Origin: Bradyrhizobium sp. LTSP849
GTDB lineage: Bacteria; Pseudomonadota; Alphaproteobacteria; Rhizobiales; Xanthobacteraceae
Assembly (NCBI RefSeq): GCF_000938255.1
Contig: NZ_JYMR01000056.1
Span: forward strand, 191,192-255,191
Direction of reading: 5' to 3'
DNA length: 64,000 nt
The position numbers and the translations under genes are program-made. This document shows positions 44,417 through 53,510 of the stretch, piece by piece. Position 1 is the stretch's first letter. Each line of letters begins with the position of its first letter. The notes under the pieces were generated by a model, which made no database searches, was not told the DNA's origin, and saw nothing but the letters and a program-made list of their open reading frames with translations.

Positions 44417-46882
44417 ATGGGCAAGCCGAGAACTAAGCCGAGAAACAAGCGAAATCTACTGATTGCCTCGGTATCGACGGGGCTGCTGTCGGGACTCTTT
44501 CTCGGAACTGACGCGCGCGCCGCGCAGGACGAGGAGACCAACGTTCAAAACCTCCCGGCGATCGAGGTGGTGGCCCCGCAGCCGACCACGCGGCGCGCGC
44601 CAACGCGGGCGGCGCCGGCCAGAACGACAAGTTCCGCGAAGCCCACGGCCAGGCTCTACGTCTACCCGACCTCGCCCGGCGCCTCCGGCAGCATCGATGT
44701 CGACAAGATTCCGGCGAGCGTCAATGCGGTCGATCCGAACCAGATCAAGCGTACCGGTTCGTTGAACATCGGCGACGCGCTTCAGCAATATGTCCCCGGC
44801 GTCAATCTCACCGAAGTCACCGGCAATCCGTTCCAGCCGAACATCGAGTTTCGCGGCTACGTCGCTTCGCCTTTGGTCGGCACGCCGCAGGGGCTTGCCG
44901 TCTACCAGAACGGTGTGCGCATCAACGAAGCCTTTTCCGACGCCGTCAATTGGGACGCGATCCCGACCGCGGCAATCCGTTCCGCCACGATCGTGACCAA
45001 CAATCCCGCCTTCGGCCTCAACGCGCTCGGCGGCGCCGTCAATCTCCTGATGAAGGACGGCTTCACCTATCAGGGTGCCGAGATCGACGTCATGGGCGGC
45101 TCGTTTGGCCGCATCCAGGGTTCGGCGCAATGGGGCAAGAAGGTCGACAACAACTGGGCAGTCTATGGCGCGCTTGAGGGCGCGCATGACAACGGCTTCC
45201 GCAATTTTTCCTCCTCGGACATCCGCCGCTTCTACGGCGACGTCGGCTATCGCTTCGAGGGTAATGAATTCCATATCAACATGGGCGTTGCCGACAATCA
45301 TCTGGCCGGACCGAGCACTGTTCCGGTCGAGCTGCTCCAGCAATATTGGGGCGCCTCCTACACCACGCCGCAGACCAATGCCAACCAGATTGGCTATATC
45401 AATCTGACCGGCAAGGTCGAGGCCACGCCGACCTGGACGTTCGAAGGCACGGCGCATGTGCGTGGTTTCAGCCAGAAGACCCAGGATGGCAATCCGACCG
45501 ACGCCCAGCCTTGCGCCGATCCGACACTGTTGTGCTTCGGGGACGACAGCACGCCGGCTTTCGGCCTGAACGGCGCCCAGCTTGCCAACCCCTTCGCTCC
45601 AGGCGCGGTGCTCGGCGAGATCGATCGCACCACGACGCGCTCGACCACGTTCGGCATCTCCGGCCAGGCGACCAACAGCGACCAGTTGTTCGGGCATGAG
45701 AACCGACTCGTGCTCGGCGCAACCTACGATGCCAGCGTCACCCATTTCGACGCGAGCTCCGAGCTCGGGACTTTGGGCGAAAATTACGTCGTGACGGGCA
45801 ATGGGATTTTCCTCGGCCAATCGGGCGATCCCACCTCGATTGGCCCGGTATCGCTTCGAACCGTCAACCAATATCGCGGGCTCTACGCGCTCGATACTTT
45901 CAATGTGACGGAAGCCTTCGCCATCACGGGTGGTGGCCGGTACAATACGGCCCGCGTCACCCTGGAGGATCAGCTCGGCACCGCGCTGAATGGCGATCAC
46001 ACCTTCGATCGCTTTAATCCGGTGATCGGCGGCACCTACAAGATCACGCCCGAACTGACCGCCTATGCCGGTTATTCGGAAGCCAACCGGGTTCCGACGC
46101 CGCTCGAGCTCGGTTGCGCCGATCCGAACAACCCCTGCCTGATCGCTGCCTTCCTCGTCTCCGACCCGTCGTTGAAGCAGGTCGTATCGAAGACCGTCGA
46201 GGCCGGTTTGCGCGGCACCAAGGACTTGAACATCGGCCAGCTCGGCTGGAAGATTGGTGGCTTCCGTGCCACCAATTATGACGACATCCTGGCGATCCCG
46301 ATTCCGGGTCTCCAGGGCTTTGGCTATTTCCAGAACGTCGGCTCGACGCGCCGGCAGGGCATTGAAGCCGAGGTGAGTCTCAAGTCGAATGTGGTGCAAT
46401 TCCACGCCAGCTACGCCTTTGTGGATGCCCGCTTCCTCGATGCGCTTCAGGTCGGCTCGAATAGCCCGTTCGCCGACGGCGACGGCAACATCCAGATCTC
46501 ACCGGGCAACCAGATTCCGAACGTCCCGCGCCACCGCATCAAGGCCGGCATCGAATATGCCGTCACCGACGCCTGGAAGGTCGGCGGCGATGCGCTCTGG
46601 GTCTCGAGCCAGTATTATGTCGGCGACGAGTCCAATCAGGCGCCCAAGCTGCCGGGCTACGCGGTGTTCAACCTGCACACGTCCTACCAGGTCACCAAGA
46701 ACCTCCAGTTCTATGGCAAGGTCGACAACGTCTTCGACAACCGCTACTCGACCTACGGCACCTTCTTCGACACCACTGCGCTGCCGAACTTCGCCAACGG
46801 CGGAAACAACTTCACCGATGCGCGCTCGCTCAGCCCGGCAAGGCCGCGCGCGTTCTACGCGGGCGCGCGGGTGACGTTCTGA
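44417..46882 (+). CDS. TonB-dependent outer-membrane receptor, candidate lanthanide-chelate receptor
   Basis: An 821-aa receptor. A basic N-terminus and signal peptide (LLIASVSTGLLSGLFLG, cut near ARAAQ) are followed by a TonB-box-like LPAIEVVAP, an Ala/Thr/Pro linker, a plug (~80-230: GDALQQYVPGVNLTEVTGNP, IEFRGYVASPLVGTPQGLAVYQNGVR) and a barrel ending GARVTF with the usual terminal Phe. It is next to the two-component system and ~4 kb from the lut/ped-like ABC operon. In Methylobacterium LutH is the TonB receptor of the lut locus; this is the only intact TonB receptor in the window. Lanthanophore specificity is inference; a siderophore receptor is the alternative. Confidence 0.9.
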   Translation: MGKPRTKPRNKRNLLIASVSTGLLSGLFLGTDARAAQDEETNVQNLPAIEVVAPQPTTRRAPTRAAPARTTSSAKPTARLYVYPTSPGASGSIDVDKIPASVNAVDPNQIKRTGSLNIGDALQQYVPGVNLTEVTGNPFQPNIEFRGYVASPLVGTPQGLAVYQNGVRINEAFSDAVNWDAIPTAAIRSATIVTNNPAFGLNALGGAVNLLMKDGFTYQGAEIDVMGGSFGRIQGSAQWGKKVDNNWAVYGALEGAHDNGFRNFSSSDIRRFYGDVGYRFEGNEFHINMGVADNHLAGPSTVPVELLQQYWGASYTTPQTNANQIGYINLTGKVEATPTWTFEGTAHVRGFSQKTQDGNPTDAQPCADPTLLCFGDDSTPAFGLNGAQLANPFAPGAVLGEIDRTTTRSTTFGISGQATNSDQLFGHENRLVLGATYDASVTHFDASSELGTLGENYVVTGNGIFLGQSGDPTSIGPVSLRTVNQYRGLYALDTFNVTEAFAITGGGRYNTARVTLEDQLGTALNGDHTFDRFNPVIGGTYKITPELTAYAGYSEANRVPTPLELGCADPNNPCLIAAFLVSDPSLKQVVSKTVEAGLRGTKDLNIGQLGWKIGGFRATNYDDILAIPIPGLQGFGYFQNVGSTRRQGIEAEVSLKSNVVQFHASYAFVDARFLDALQVGSNSPFADGDGNIQISPGNQIPNVPRHRIKAGIEYAVTDAWKVGGDALWVSSQYYVGDESNQAPKLPGYAVFNLHTSYQVTKNLQFYGKVDNVFDNRYSTYGTFFDTTALPNFANGGNNFTDARSLSPARPRAFYAGARVTF

Positions 46883-46969
46883 GTTGAGCTCGCCGAGCGC
46901 GCGGCGAAAATTATCGCGCCCGAAATCCGTGTGCCGCCCGTTGAAAATGGAGGGCAGGACGCGGAGCCA

Positions 46970-48967
46970 ATGACGAGCACCGGCAAGGCTGACGTTGGTG
47001 AGGCTGATGGTGGTGATGTCAAGGCAGCCTTCGAGACCGCCGTCCGCGATCATGCGTGCGGCCGTCTTGCCGAGGCGGGCGCGCTGTGCCGTGTTATCCT
47101 GACGAAAGACCATCGTTTTCGCGATGCCATGGTGCTGCTGGCCGTGGTGCTGTGCCTCGACGGCGCGCCGGAAGCACGCGCCGAGGCGATCGACTTGCTG
47201 GAGCGTGCCCTGGCGATCCACGGGGACGACGCCCAAGCTCTTGAGATCCTGGGCGACGCGTTTTCGGTCGACGGCCGCTGCGACGATGCCATTGCTTGTT
47301 ATCAGCGTGCCATCGGATTGGCGCCGACGCTTGCCAGGCTCCATTCGAAGCTTGGCATCGCCTTCAATGACAGTGGCCGGCACGCCGAGGCGATCGAGGC
47401 CTTGCAGCAGGCGATCGCTCGTGATCCGAACTCGGCCGCGCTTCACTTCAACCTAGGCGTCGCGCTGAGGGATGCCGGCCGGTCGGATGCTGCTGTCCAT
47501 GCCTATCGGCGAGCCATCGAACTGCGTCCCGACAGTTCCGGCGCCTACGCCAATCTCGGCATCGCGCTCGAGGAACTCGACCGCCGTGACGAAGCGATCG
47601 CATGCTACCGTCAGGCCCAGACATTCGATCCCGCGAATGTCGAAGCCCACATCAATCTCGGTGCTGTGCTTGAGGAGGTCGGGCGCCCTGATGACGCGGT
47701 CATGGCGTGTCGCCAAGCGCTGGCGCTCGATCCCACGCATGTCGATGCCCATATCAATCTCGGCGTTGCCCTCCAGGGGCAGGATCAGCTTGATGCTGCG
47801 ATCGCGTGCTACCGCCAGGCACTGGTGCTGGATCCGAAGAGTGCCAAGGCATTGTCCAATCTCGGTGTCGCCATCGAGCAACAAGGTCTTGGCGACGTTG
47901 CGCTCGGCATCCAGCGGCAGGCCGCGGCGCTCGCGCCGAACTCCGGCAAGATCCGCTTCAACTTGGCGGTCAGCCTGCTGCGGCGCGGAGAGCTTGCCCA
48001 AGGCTGGGAGGAATACGAGTGGCGCTGGCGAGGCGGCGTTCGCAATCTCAAGGCGCCGGACCTGCCGCAACCGCTCTGGCAGGGCGAGGATCTCGCCGGC
48101 CGCACCCTGCTGGTGCGTTCCGAGCAGGGGCTCGGCGACGTGCTGCAATTCGTCCGCTATCTGCCGCTGCTGGCGCGTGCCGGTGCCCACGTGATCCTGC
48201 GTGCACCCGCCGCGCTCGCGCGGCTGCTGCGTTCATCGCTCGCTGGCGTAACAGTGATCGGGCCCGACGCGCCGCAGCCGCACTTCGACTTTCATATCCC
48301 GCTCATGAGTCTGCCGCGGCTGTTCGGGACCGATCTCGGCAACATCCCTGCCACGGTCCCCTATCTGGCTGCCGATCCGGCGGCGGTCGCCGCGTGGCGG
48401 CAGCGCCTCGACGCTGACGGTAACCTCCGTGTTGGGGTGGTCTGGTCCGGCAATCCCGACCACAGGGGTGACCGCCAGCGCTCGATCGCGGCGGCCGTGC
48501 TGCTGCCCGAGCTGATCGTCCCCGGCGTGCGGCTCTACAGCCTCCAGAAAGATGTTCGGCCAGCGGATCATGACGCGTTGCTCCAACTGTCGCAGGCCGT
48601 TACCGATCTATCGCCGCAGCTCAACGATCTCGCAGACACCGCGGCGGCCCTGTCCGCCCTTGATCTGCTGATTTCGGTCGACACGTCCGTCGTGCATCTT
48701 GCCGGCGCGCTTGGACGCCCGGTATGGACCATGCTGCCGTTCACGCCCGATTGGCGCTGGCTCCTCGAGCGTGAGGACAGCCCATGGTATCCGACCTTGC
48801 GACTGTACCGTCAGGCGCGACGGAGCGACTGGAACAGCGTCTTCGAGAAGCTGCGCGCCGACCTGCAGCGGCAGGCTATGCACCACGCGCCGGTCTTGCC
48901 GGTCTCAGGATCGCAGTGGCACGGAGCGAAGACGAACCAGTCCTCGAGCGCGGCCACCTTGCTCTAA
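46970..48967 (+). CDS. TPR protein with glycosyltransferase-9-like C-terminal domain
   Basis: A 665-aa protein from the ATG at 46970 with GGAG before it (a GTG at 46931 is possible). Residues ~20-340 are about nine TPR repeats, several nearly identical (AHINLGAVLEEVGRPDDAVMACRQAL / AHINLGVALQGQDQLDAAIACYRQAL in part). From ~350 a heptosyltransferase-like domain follows (LLVRSEQGLGDVLQFVRYLPLL, VGVVWSGNPDH, ISVDTSVVHLAGALG, WTMLPFTPDWRW). Such TPR-GT proteins are common in Bradyrhizobium. Target unknown. Confidence 0.85.
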   Translation: MTSTGKADVGEADGGDVKAAFETAVRDHACGRLAEAGALCRVILTKDHRFRDAMVLLAVVLCLDGAPEARAEAIDLLERALAIHGDDAQALEILGDAFSVDGRCDDAIACYQRAIGLAPTLARLHSKLGIAFNDSGRHAEAIEALQQAIARDPNSAALHFNLGVALRDAGRSDAAVHAYRRAIELRPDSSGAYANLGIALEELDRRDEAIACYRQAQTFDPANVEAHINLGAVLEEVGRPDDAVMACRQALALDPTHVDAHINLGVALQGQDQLDAAIACYRQALVLDPKSAKALSNLGVAIEQQGLGDVALGIQRQAAALAPNSGKIRFNLAVSLLRRGELAQGWEEYEWRWRGGVRNLKAPDLPQPLWQGEDLAGRTLLVRSEQGLGDVLQFVRYLPLLARAGAHVILRAPAALARLLRSSLAGVTVIGPDAPQPHFDFHIPLMSLPRLFGTDLGNIPATVPYLAADPAAVAAWRQRLDADGNLRVGVVWSGNPDHRGDRQRSIAAAVLLPELIVPGVRLYSLQKDVRPADHDALLQLSQAVTDLSPQLNDLADTAAALSALDLLISVDTSVVHLAGALGRPVWTMLPFTPDWRWLLEREDSPWYPTLRLYRQARRSDWNSVFEKLRADLQRQAMHHAPVLPVSGSQWHGAKTNQSSSAATLL

Positions 48968-49108
48968 AGCGTTTCCTCGGCGAGCCGGTGGACGCGCTGC
49001 TGGCGGCCCTGACGGGACGGGCTTTAACGTTAAATAGTGAGATTAATTCCACCGGCTGTTTGTCGATCCTCGCGAGCCTCGGTATGTCCTGCCAACAAGC
49101 AGGCTGAA

Positions 49109-49273
49109 ATGCTCGACAGAACCATCCGCCCAACATCTGTTAAGGACGCCCCGCGTCAATTTGGCGACACTGTCGTCGCGATCGCCTTTTTTGGCGTCGC
49201 CGGCGTCGCGATGGCGGCATGGATGGCTGCGATTGTTTGGGTCATCTGGGGCGGGATTAAATGGATCTTTTGA
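49109..49273 (+). CDS. Small single-span membrane protein
   Basis: A 54-aa protein from the ATG at 49109 with AGG upstream: a polar N-terminus (TIRPTSVKDAPRQFG) followed by one or two hydrophobic stretches rich in Ala, Val, Trp (IAFFGVAGVAMAAWMAAIVWVIWGGIKWIF in part). Its end overlaps the next small frame. No family recognised. Confidence 0.5.
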   Translation: MLDRTIRPTSVKDAPRQFGDTVVAIAFFGVAGVAMAAWMAAIVWVIWGGIKWIF

Positions 49274-49560
49274 ACAAGCCGCGCCACTTCTTTCGTTATT
49301 CGACCGACGCACAAAACAGGATCGTGCTGCACGGTCTCACGCCCGACGAGACCCTGGAATTCGAACACCTCTTCTACCAACACGACGACTTTCGAAGCCC
49401 CGAGGACCAACGGCGCCTCGATCAGCTCTGCGCCAAGCATTGCCAGCCTCACGGCGACGGTAGCCGTGAACCTGCTGAGCTAAGCTATTTGATACCTCGT
49501 GGACCTCGTCCTCGACCGCAGGTTGCAAGCCGCCTCGGCTTCAGAAGGCGCGCACTTTGA
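49261..49560 (+). CDS. Small hypothetical protein
   Basis: A 99-aa frame (NKPRHFFRYSTDAQNRIVLHGL, then ETLEFEHLFYQHDDF) overlapping the end of the small membrane gene by 13 bp. It has a balanced composition over residues 1-75, while the C-terminal 25 residues (RGPRPRPQVASRLGFRRR) look non-coding. Function unknown. Confidence 0.45.
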   Translation: MDLLNKPRHFFRYSTDAQNRIVLHGLTPDETLEFEHLFYQHDDFRSPEDQRRLDQLCAKHCQPHGDGSREPAELSYLIPRGPRPRPQVASRLGFRRRAL

Positions 49561-49764
49561 GCACAGAAGCTCTCTGATCTGTCGTCCCTGCAAAACCAAT
49601 AAGTGTTGAGGCCCGCCAGCATGGCGGTTTTTTTGCTGCCCCGAGGCGATGGACAGTTTGCGGCGACTGGCAATTCTGCATCCTCAATTTCCAACGCCGC
49701 CGCTTCTCAAACGGTTTCCGACCCGCCATTGTGCCGGCGCAACAAGATCAGCGGAGAAGCAATA

Positions 49765-51228
49765 ATGTCGGACGACGTCTCGCGTCGCCAGTTCGCGAAG
49801 CTGGCGGCCCTGTCCGCGGCCGGGCTTCCGGCGCCTCTCGCGGTGGCTGAAGCAAGGCCGGCATCGGCGCCGCGCCGCGCGAGCAGCTTTCCGCAAAACT
49901 TCCTCTGGGGCACGGCGACCTCGTCCTATCAGGTCGAAGGCGCCGTCAACGAGGACGGGCGAGGGGCCTCGATCTGGGACAAGTTCGTCCGCATCCCCGG
50001 CAAGATCGAGGACGGCTCGACCGGCGACCGCGCCAACGAGCATTATCATCGCTACAAGGACGACATCGCGCTCATCAAGGAACTCGGATGCAAGGCCTAT
50101 CGCTTCTCGGTCGCATGGCCGCGAGTGTTTCCGGATGGTGACGGCAAGCCGAACCCGAAAGGGCTCGACTTCTACAATCGCCTGGTCGACGAACTCCTCA
50201 AGAACGGCATCGAGCCGTGGCTGACGCTCTATCATTGGGACTTGCCGCAATCGCTCCAGGACCGCTTTGGCGGCTGGCGTTCGACGGAGACCTGCAAGAT
50301 ATTTGGCGACTACGCGGCCTATGTCGCCGAGCATCTGACCGACCGCGTCAAGAATGTATTCACGCTGAACGAGAGCGGCCGCTTCGTCTATTTCGGCTAT
50401 GGCATCGGCATCGATGCGCCCGGCCTGACGCTGCCGCAGGCCGAAATCAACCAGATCAGGCACAACAGCGCGCTCGCGCACGGGCTCGCCGTGCAGGCGG
50501 TGCGTGCCCATGGCCGCCGCGGCACACGCGTAGGTCCGGCCGAGAACATAGATGCTTGCGTTCCGGCGATCGATACGCCCGAGAACGTCCGCGCCGCCGA
50601 GATCGCGCTGCGTGAGCTGAATGCCGGCTATCTCAACGTCATCATGACGGGCCGTTACACTGACGCGTTTCTGAAATACGCCGGCGCCGATGCGCCGAAA
50701 TACACCGATGCGGAGCTGAAGATCATCTCCTCGCCGGTCGATTTCCTCGGCCTCAACATCTACGCCCCGCAGCACTACATCGTCGCGTCCGACCAGGGCG
50801 CGGGCTTCATGCCGCTGCCGGTGCCAAAAGCCTTTCCGCACATGAATTCGGAGTGGCTGCGCGTCGGCCCCGAGACGATCTATTGGGTGCCGAAGCTGGC
50901 CGCAAAAATCTGGAAGACGGATGCGATCTACATCAGCGAGAACGGCACCTCGGGCGAGGACCAGGTCACGCCCGATGGCAAGATCTATGATACCGACCGC
51001 ATCATGTATCTGCGCAACTATCTCGCGCAGCTCCAGCGCGCCACCGCCGAGGGCGTGCCGGTGCGCGGCTATTTCCTCTGGAGCCTGATGGACAATTTTG
51101 AATGGGTGTTCGGCCTCAACAAGCGCTTCGGGCTCTATCACGTCAATTTCGACACGCAGGTGCGCACGGCGAAGCTGAGCGCGAGTTTCTATCGCAACGT
51201 GATCGCGAAGAACGCGGCGGGGGCGTGA
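49765..51228 (+). CDS. Tat-exported glycoside hydrolase family 1 beta-glucosidase
   Basis: A 487-aa protein from the ATG at 49765. A Tat signal SRRQFAKLAALS (6-17) is unusual for GH1, which is normally cytoplasmic. The (beta/alpha)8 domain begins FPQNFLWGTATSSYQVEGA (42-60), the acid/base is E203 in TLNESG and the nucleophile E392 in YISENGTSG. The canonical NEP is NES here. It should cleave beta-glucosides, perhaps plant-derived, in the periplasm. Monocistronic, followed by a terminator hairpin shared with the convergent phosphoesterase operon. Confidence 0.9.
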   Translation: MSDDVSRRQFAKLAALSAAGLPAPLAVAEARPASAPRRASSFPQNFLWGTATSSYQVEGAVNEDGRGASIWDKFVRIPGKIEDGSTGDRANEHYHRYKDDIALIKELGCKAYRFSVAWPRVFPDGDGKPNPKGLDFYNRLVDELLKNGIEPWLTLYHWDLPQSLQDRFGGWRSTETCKIFGDYAAYVAEHLTDRVKNVFTLNESGRFVYFGYGIGIDAPGLTLPQAEINQIRHNSALAHGLAVQAVRAHGRRGTRVGPAENIDACVPAIDTPENVRAAEIALRELNAGYLNVIMTGRYTDAFLKYAGADAPKYTDAELKIISSPVDFLGLNIYAPQHYIVASDQGAGFMPLPVPKAFPHMNSEWLRVGPETIYWVPKLAAKIWKTDAIYISENGTSGEDQVTPDGKIYDTDRIMYLRNYLAQLQRATAEGVPVRGYFLWSLMDNFEWVFGLNKRFGLYHVNFDTQVRTAKLSASFYRNVIAKNAAGA

Positions 51229-51281
51229 TCTCTCTCCCTCTCCCCGTTGCCGTCGATCGGTTAGTTGATCCCAAGAAACAA

Positions 51282-51304
51282 CGGCCGCCCGTGGAGGGCG
51301 GCCG
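51282..51304. terminator. Convergent terminator between GH1 and phosphoesterase genes
   Basis: Stem CGGCCGCCC (51282-51290) and GGGCGGCCG (51296-51304), 5-nt loop. On the minus strand it is followed by TTGTTTCTT, fitting termination of the multicopper oxidase-phosphoesterase operon; on the plus strand the run is weak. Confidence 0.7.
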
Positions 51305-51341
51305 CTATCATTATTCGATAACCGGTGGGATCGCCGGCTGA

Positions 51342-53510
51342 CTAATGCCCCGGGAAGCCCGGGAATCCCGGCTCTCCGTGGTCCGCGAACTCGAAGAAGT
51401 CGAAGAGATCGCTGATCGCCGGGCTGTTCAGGGGAACATAGGGATTGCGGAACTCGGCGACCGGGTTCGGGAAGTTGTCGCGACTGCGATGCGTTATGGT
51501 CGGCAGCTGCCAATTACGCTCGATGAATTTGATGATCGAGACGTGATCCGCGTAGTCGTGCGAGATATGGCCCGGCTTTACTAACGGCGAAACCACGATC
51601 AGCGGGATGCGGGTGCCGTCGCCGAAGAAGTCGAGCGGCTGCACGTAGCCCGAGTCGTAGTAGCCGCCGCCTTCGTCGAAGGTGATGAAGATGGCGGTGT
51701 CCCGCGCGTAGGGCGAAGCCTGGACCTGATCGACGATCTTCTTGGTGAAGCCTTCGAACAGATCGAGCTTGGAGGACGCCGGGTGGCCATCGACGAAGCC
51801 GCTCGGCTTGACGATCGAGACTGCAGGCAGGGTGCGAGCGGAAATATCCGCGTACAGTTTCGTCGAGTCGTGCAGGTGCTCGGCAACCTGGTCCGGATGC
51901 GACATGATGGACGTGTCGTACTGGAACGGATTGCAGATGTTGCAGTATTCATCCGCGGTCGGGCCCGCCGCACCCCAATTGAGCTGGTACGGATCGTCGA
52001 CGTAATTGTCCCACTGGTCGCCGTAGTACTTCCACGAAACATTCTTGTCGTTGAGGAGGTCGCCGATGCTGCGGGTCGACGACGGCGGAATGGTGAAGGG
52101 CGTATTGGACGGATTGTGGTCGATGTAGGCGTTCTTGCCGTTGCCGAACCAGCCCGGATTATAGTTGTTCAGCAGATAATAGTGGCCGGGCTCGCAGTGG
52201 GGATCAATCGGGCGAGGCAGTGACTGGAGATAGTCCCGGATCGGCTTGACGCCGGGCTGGTTGAGATCGGAGCAGTCGCTGTACGATCCGCCGCCGGAGG
52301 CGGGCGAGACAGAGAACGGGGGCGGATAGCCGGAGTTGAAGCTGCTGCCGTAACCATCCTCGGTGTACCAGTTGTTGGTGTCGGACGCCGGATTGGGGTT
52401 TTCGATCATATGGACGATACCGGCATCGGGGGTGCCGCCGAAGACCTGCACCCCGTTCGGCGGCGCCGCCGGCTTGCCGTCGGAGTTGCTGAACCAGATC
52501 ATGTCGGCATGACCGAACATGACGTGGTTGGCGCCGGTGCCGCCATTGACGGATTGGTGGAAGTTGTCGCTCATCGCGTACCTGTCCGCCAAGCTCGTGA
52601 AATAGGGCGCGTCACCCTTCTGCACATTGTAGAAGCCGAGCGCGGTCGAACCTTCTCCCGTGGTCACTGCGCCCGGCGCATATTGGGTGCTGAAGGTCTC
52701 GGGCTGCGCAGCGCCATTGGCACCGGCACCGACGGTCACTTCGACCCAGGCGAACAGGTTGCCGGTGCAGCCCGAGGGATTGTCCCGACTGCCGGCGCCC
52801 TTGGCGCAATTCAATTGCTGCCACATCTGGTAGAAGCGATGCACCGGGCTCGCGGCGTAGCTCTCGTAGAGGAACGTGTTGCCGTTGGTCAGCTGAAACG
52901 GCCCGGCCGGCAGGCTGTTGACTGCGGTGATGCGCTGGTCCGGTGTCTTCGAGGTCTGGCCGGTGCCGCCGGTCAACAGTGAAGGATAGTAGCTCGAATC
53001 CAAGCCGGATTCCGATTGCTGCGCGAGCGTCAGGCTCGCCTGGCACTGCGCGATCGGCGTGCTGCCGCACTTGTTGGGGATGTAGGAGACCTGGGGCCCG
53101 CCGACCAGCGGAGCCGGCAGCTGGTCGTTGGGGAAAGTCTGCTTTGGCGGGCTCAGCAGAAACGCGTCCTTTGAACCGATGTCCTTTGCAGCCAGCTGAT
53201 GCGCCTGTTCGAAGTTGGGGCCTGGAACCGCATTCTTGTTGGCGTCGAGCTTGATGATGCCCCTGGAGAGCAGGTTGTCGACGCTGTTCCGGCGCTCCTT
53301 CGGCACGTAGGTAGCGAACACGTGGTCGAAGCTGCGGTTCTCGCCGATGATGACGATGACGTGCTTGATCGGCGACCGCGTGTAGTGATCGGCGGAGGTC
53401 GGCGCGCCGCCGGCAAGCACCGGGCTCATGCAGAATTGCCCCATCGCCAGTGCACTCAGCCCGATGCGGCAACTATTCAGTAGACGTGACTTACGCTTGT
53501 TTCGGCTCAT
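51342..53510 (-). CDS. Secreted phosphoesterase, phospholipase C / acid phosphatase family
   Basis: A 722-aa exported alkaline-phosphatase-superfamily enzyme, signal peptide ending PVLAGG. The N-terminal metal/nucleophile motif VIIGENRSFDHVFATY and the downstream ITFDEGGGYYD and HDYADHVSIIKFIERNW segments match the phosphoesterase family of PLC and AcpA-type acid phosphatases. A ~250-residue insert after the first motif contains two Cys pairs. It ends with Gly/Pro/His repeats (GEPGFPGFPGH). Its ATG overlaps the multicopper oxidase stop, so they are coupled. Confidence 0.87.
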   Translation of the reverse strand: MSRNKRKSRLLNSCRIGLSALAMGQFCMSPVLAGGAPTSADHYTRSPIKHVIVIIGENRSFDHVFATYVPKERRNSVDNLLSRGIIKLDANKNAVPGPNFEQAHQLAAKDIGSKDAFLLSPPKQTFPNDQLPAPLVGGPQVSYIPNKCGSTPIAQCQASLTLAQQSESGLDSSYYPSLLTGGTGQTSKTPDQRITAVNSLPAGPFQLTNGNTFLYESYAASPVHRFYQMWQQLNCAKGAGSRDNPSGCTGNLFAWVEVTVGAGANGAAQPETFSTQYAPGAVTTGEGSTALGFYNVQKGDAPYFTSLADRYAMSDNFHQSVNGGTGANHVMFGHADMIWFSNSDGKPAAPPNGVQVFGGTPDAGIVHMIENPNPASDTNNWYTEDGYGSSFNSGYPPPFSVSPASGGGSYSDCSDLNQPGVKPIRDYLQSLPRPIDPHCEPGHYYLLNNYNPGWFGNGKNAYIDHNPSNTPFTIPPSSTRSIGDLLNDKNVSWKYYGDQWDNYVDDPYQLNWGAAGPTADEYCNICNPFQYDTSIMSHPDQVAEHLHDSTKLYADISARTLPAVSIVKPSGFVDGHPASSKLDLFEGFTKKIVDQVQASPYARDTAIFITFDEGGGYYDSGYVQPLDFFGDGTRIPLIVVSPLVKPGHISHDYADHVSIIKFIERNWQLPTITHRSRDNFPNPVAEFRNPYVPLNSPAISDLFDFFEFADHGEPGFPGFPGH

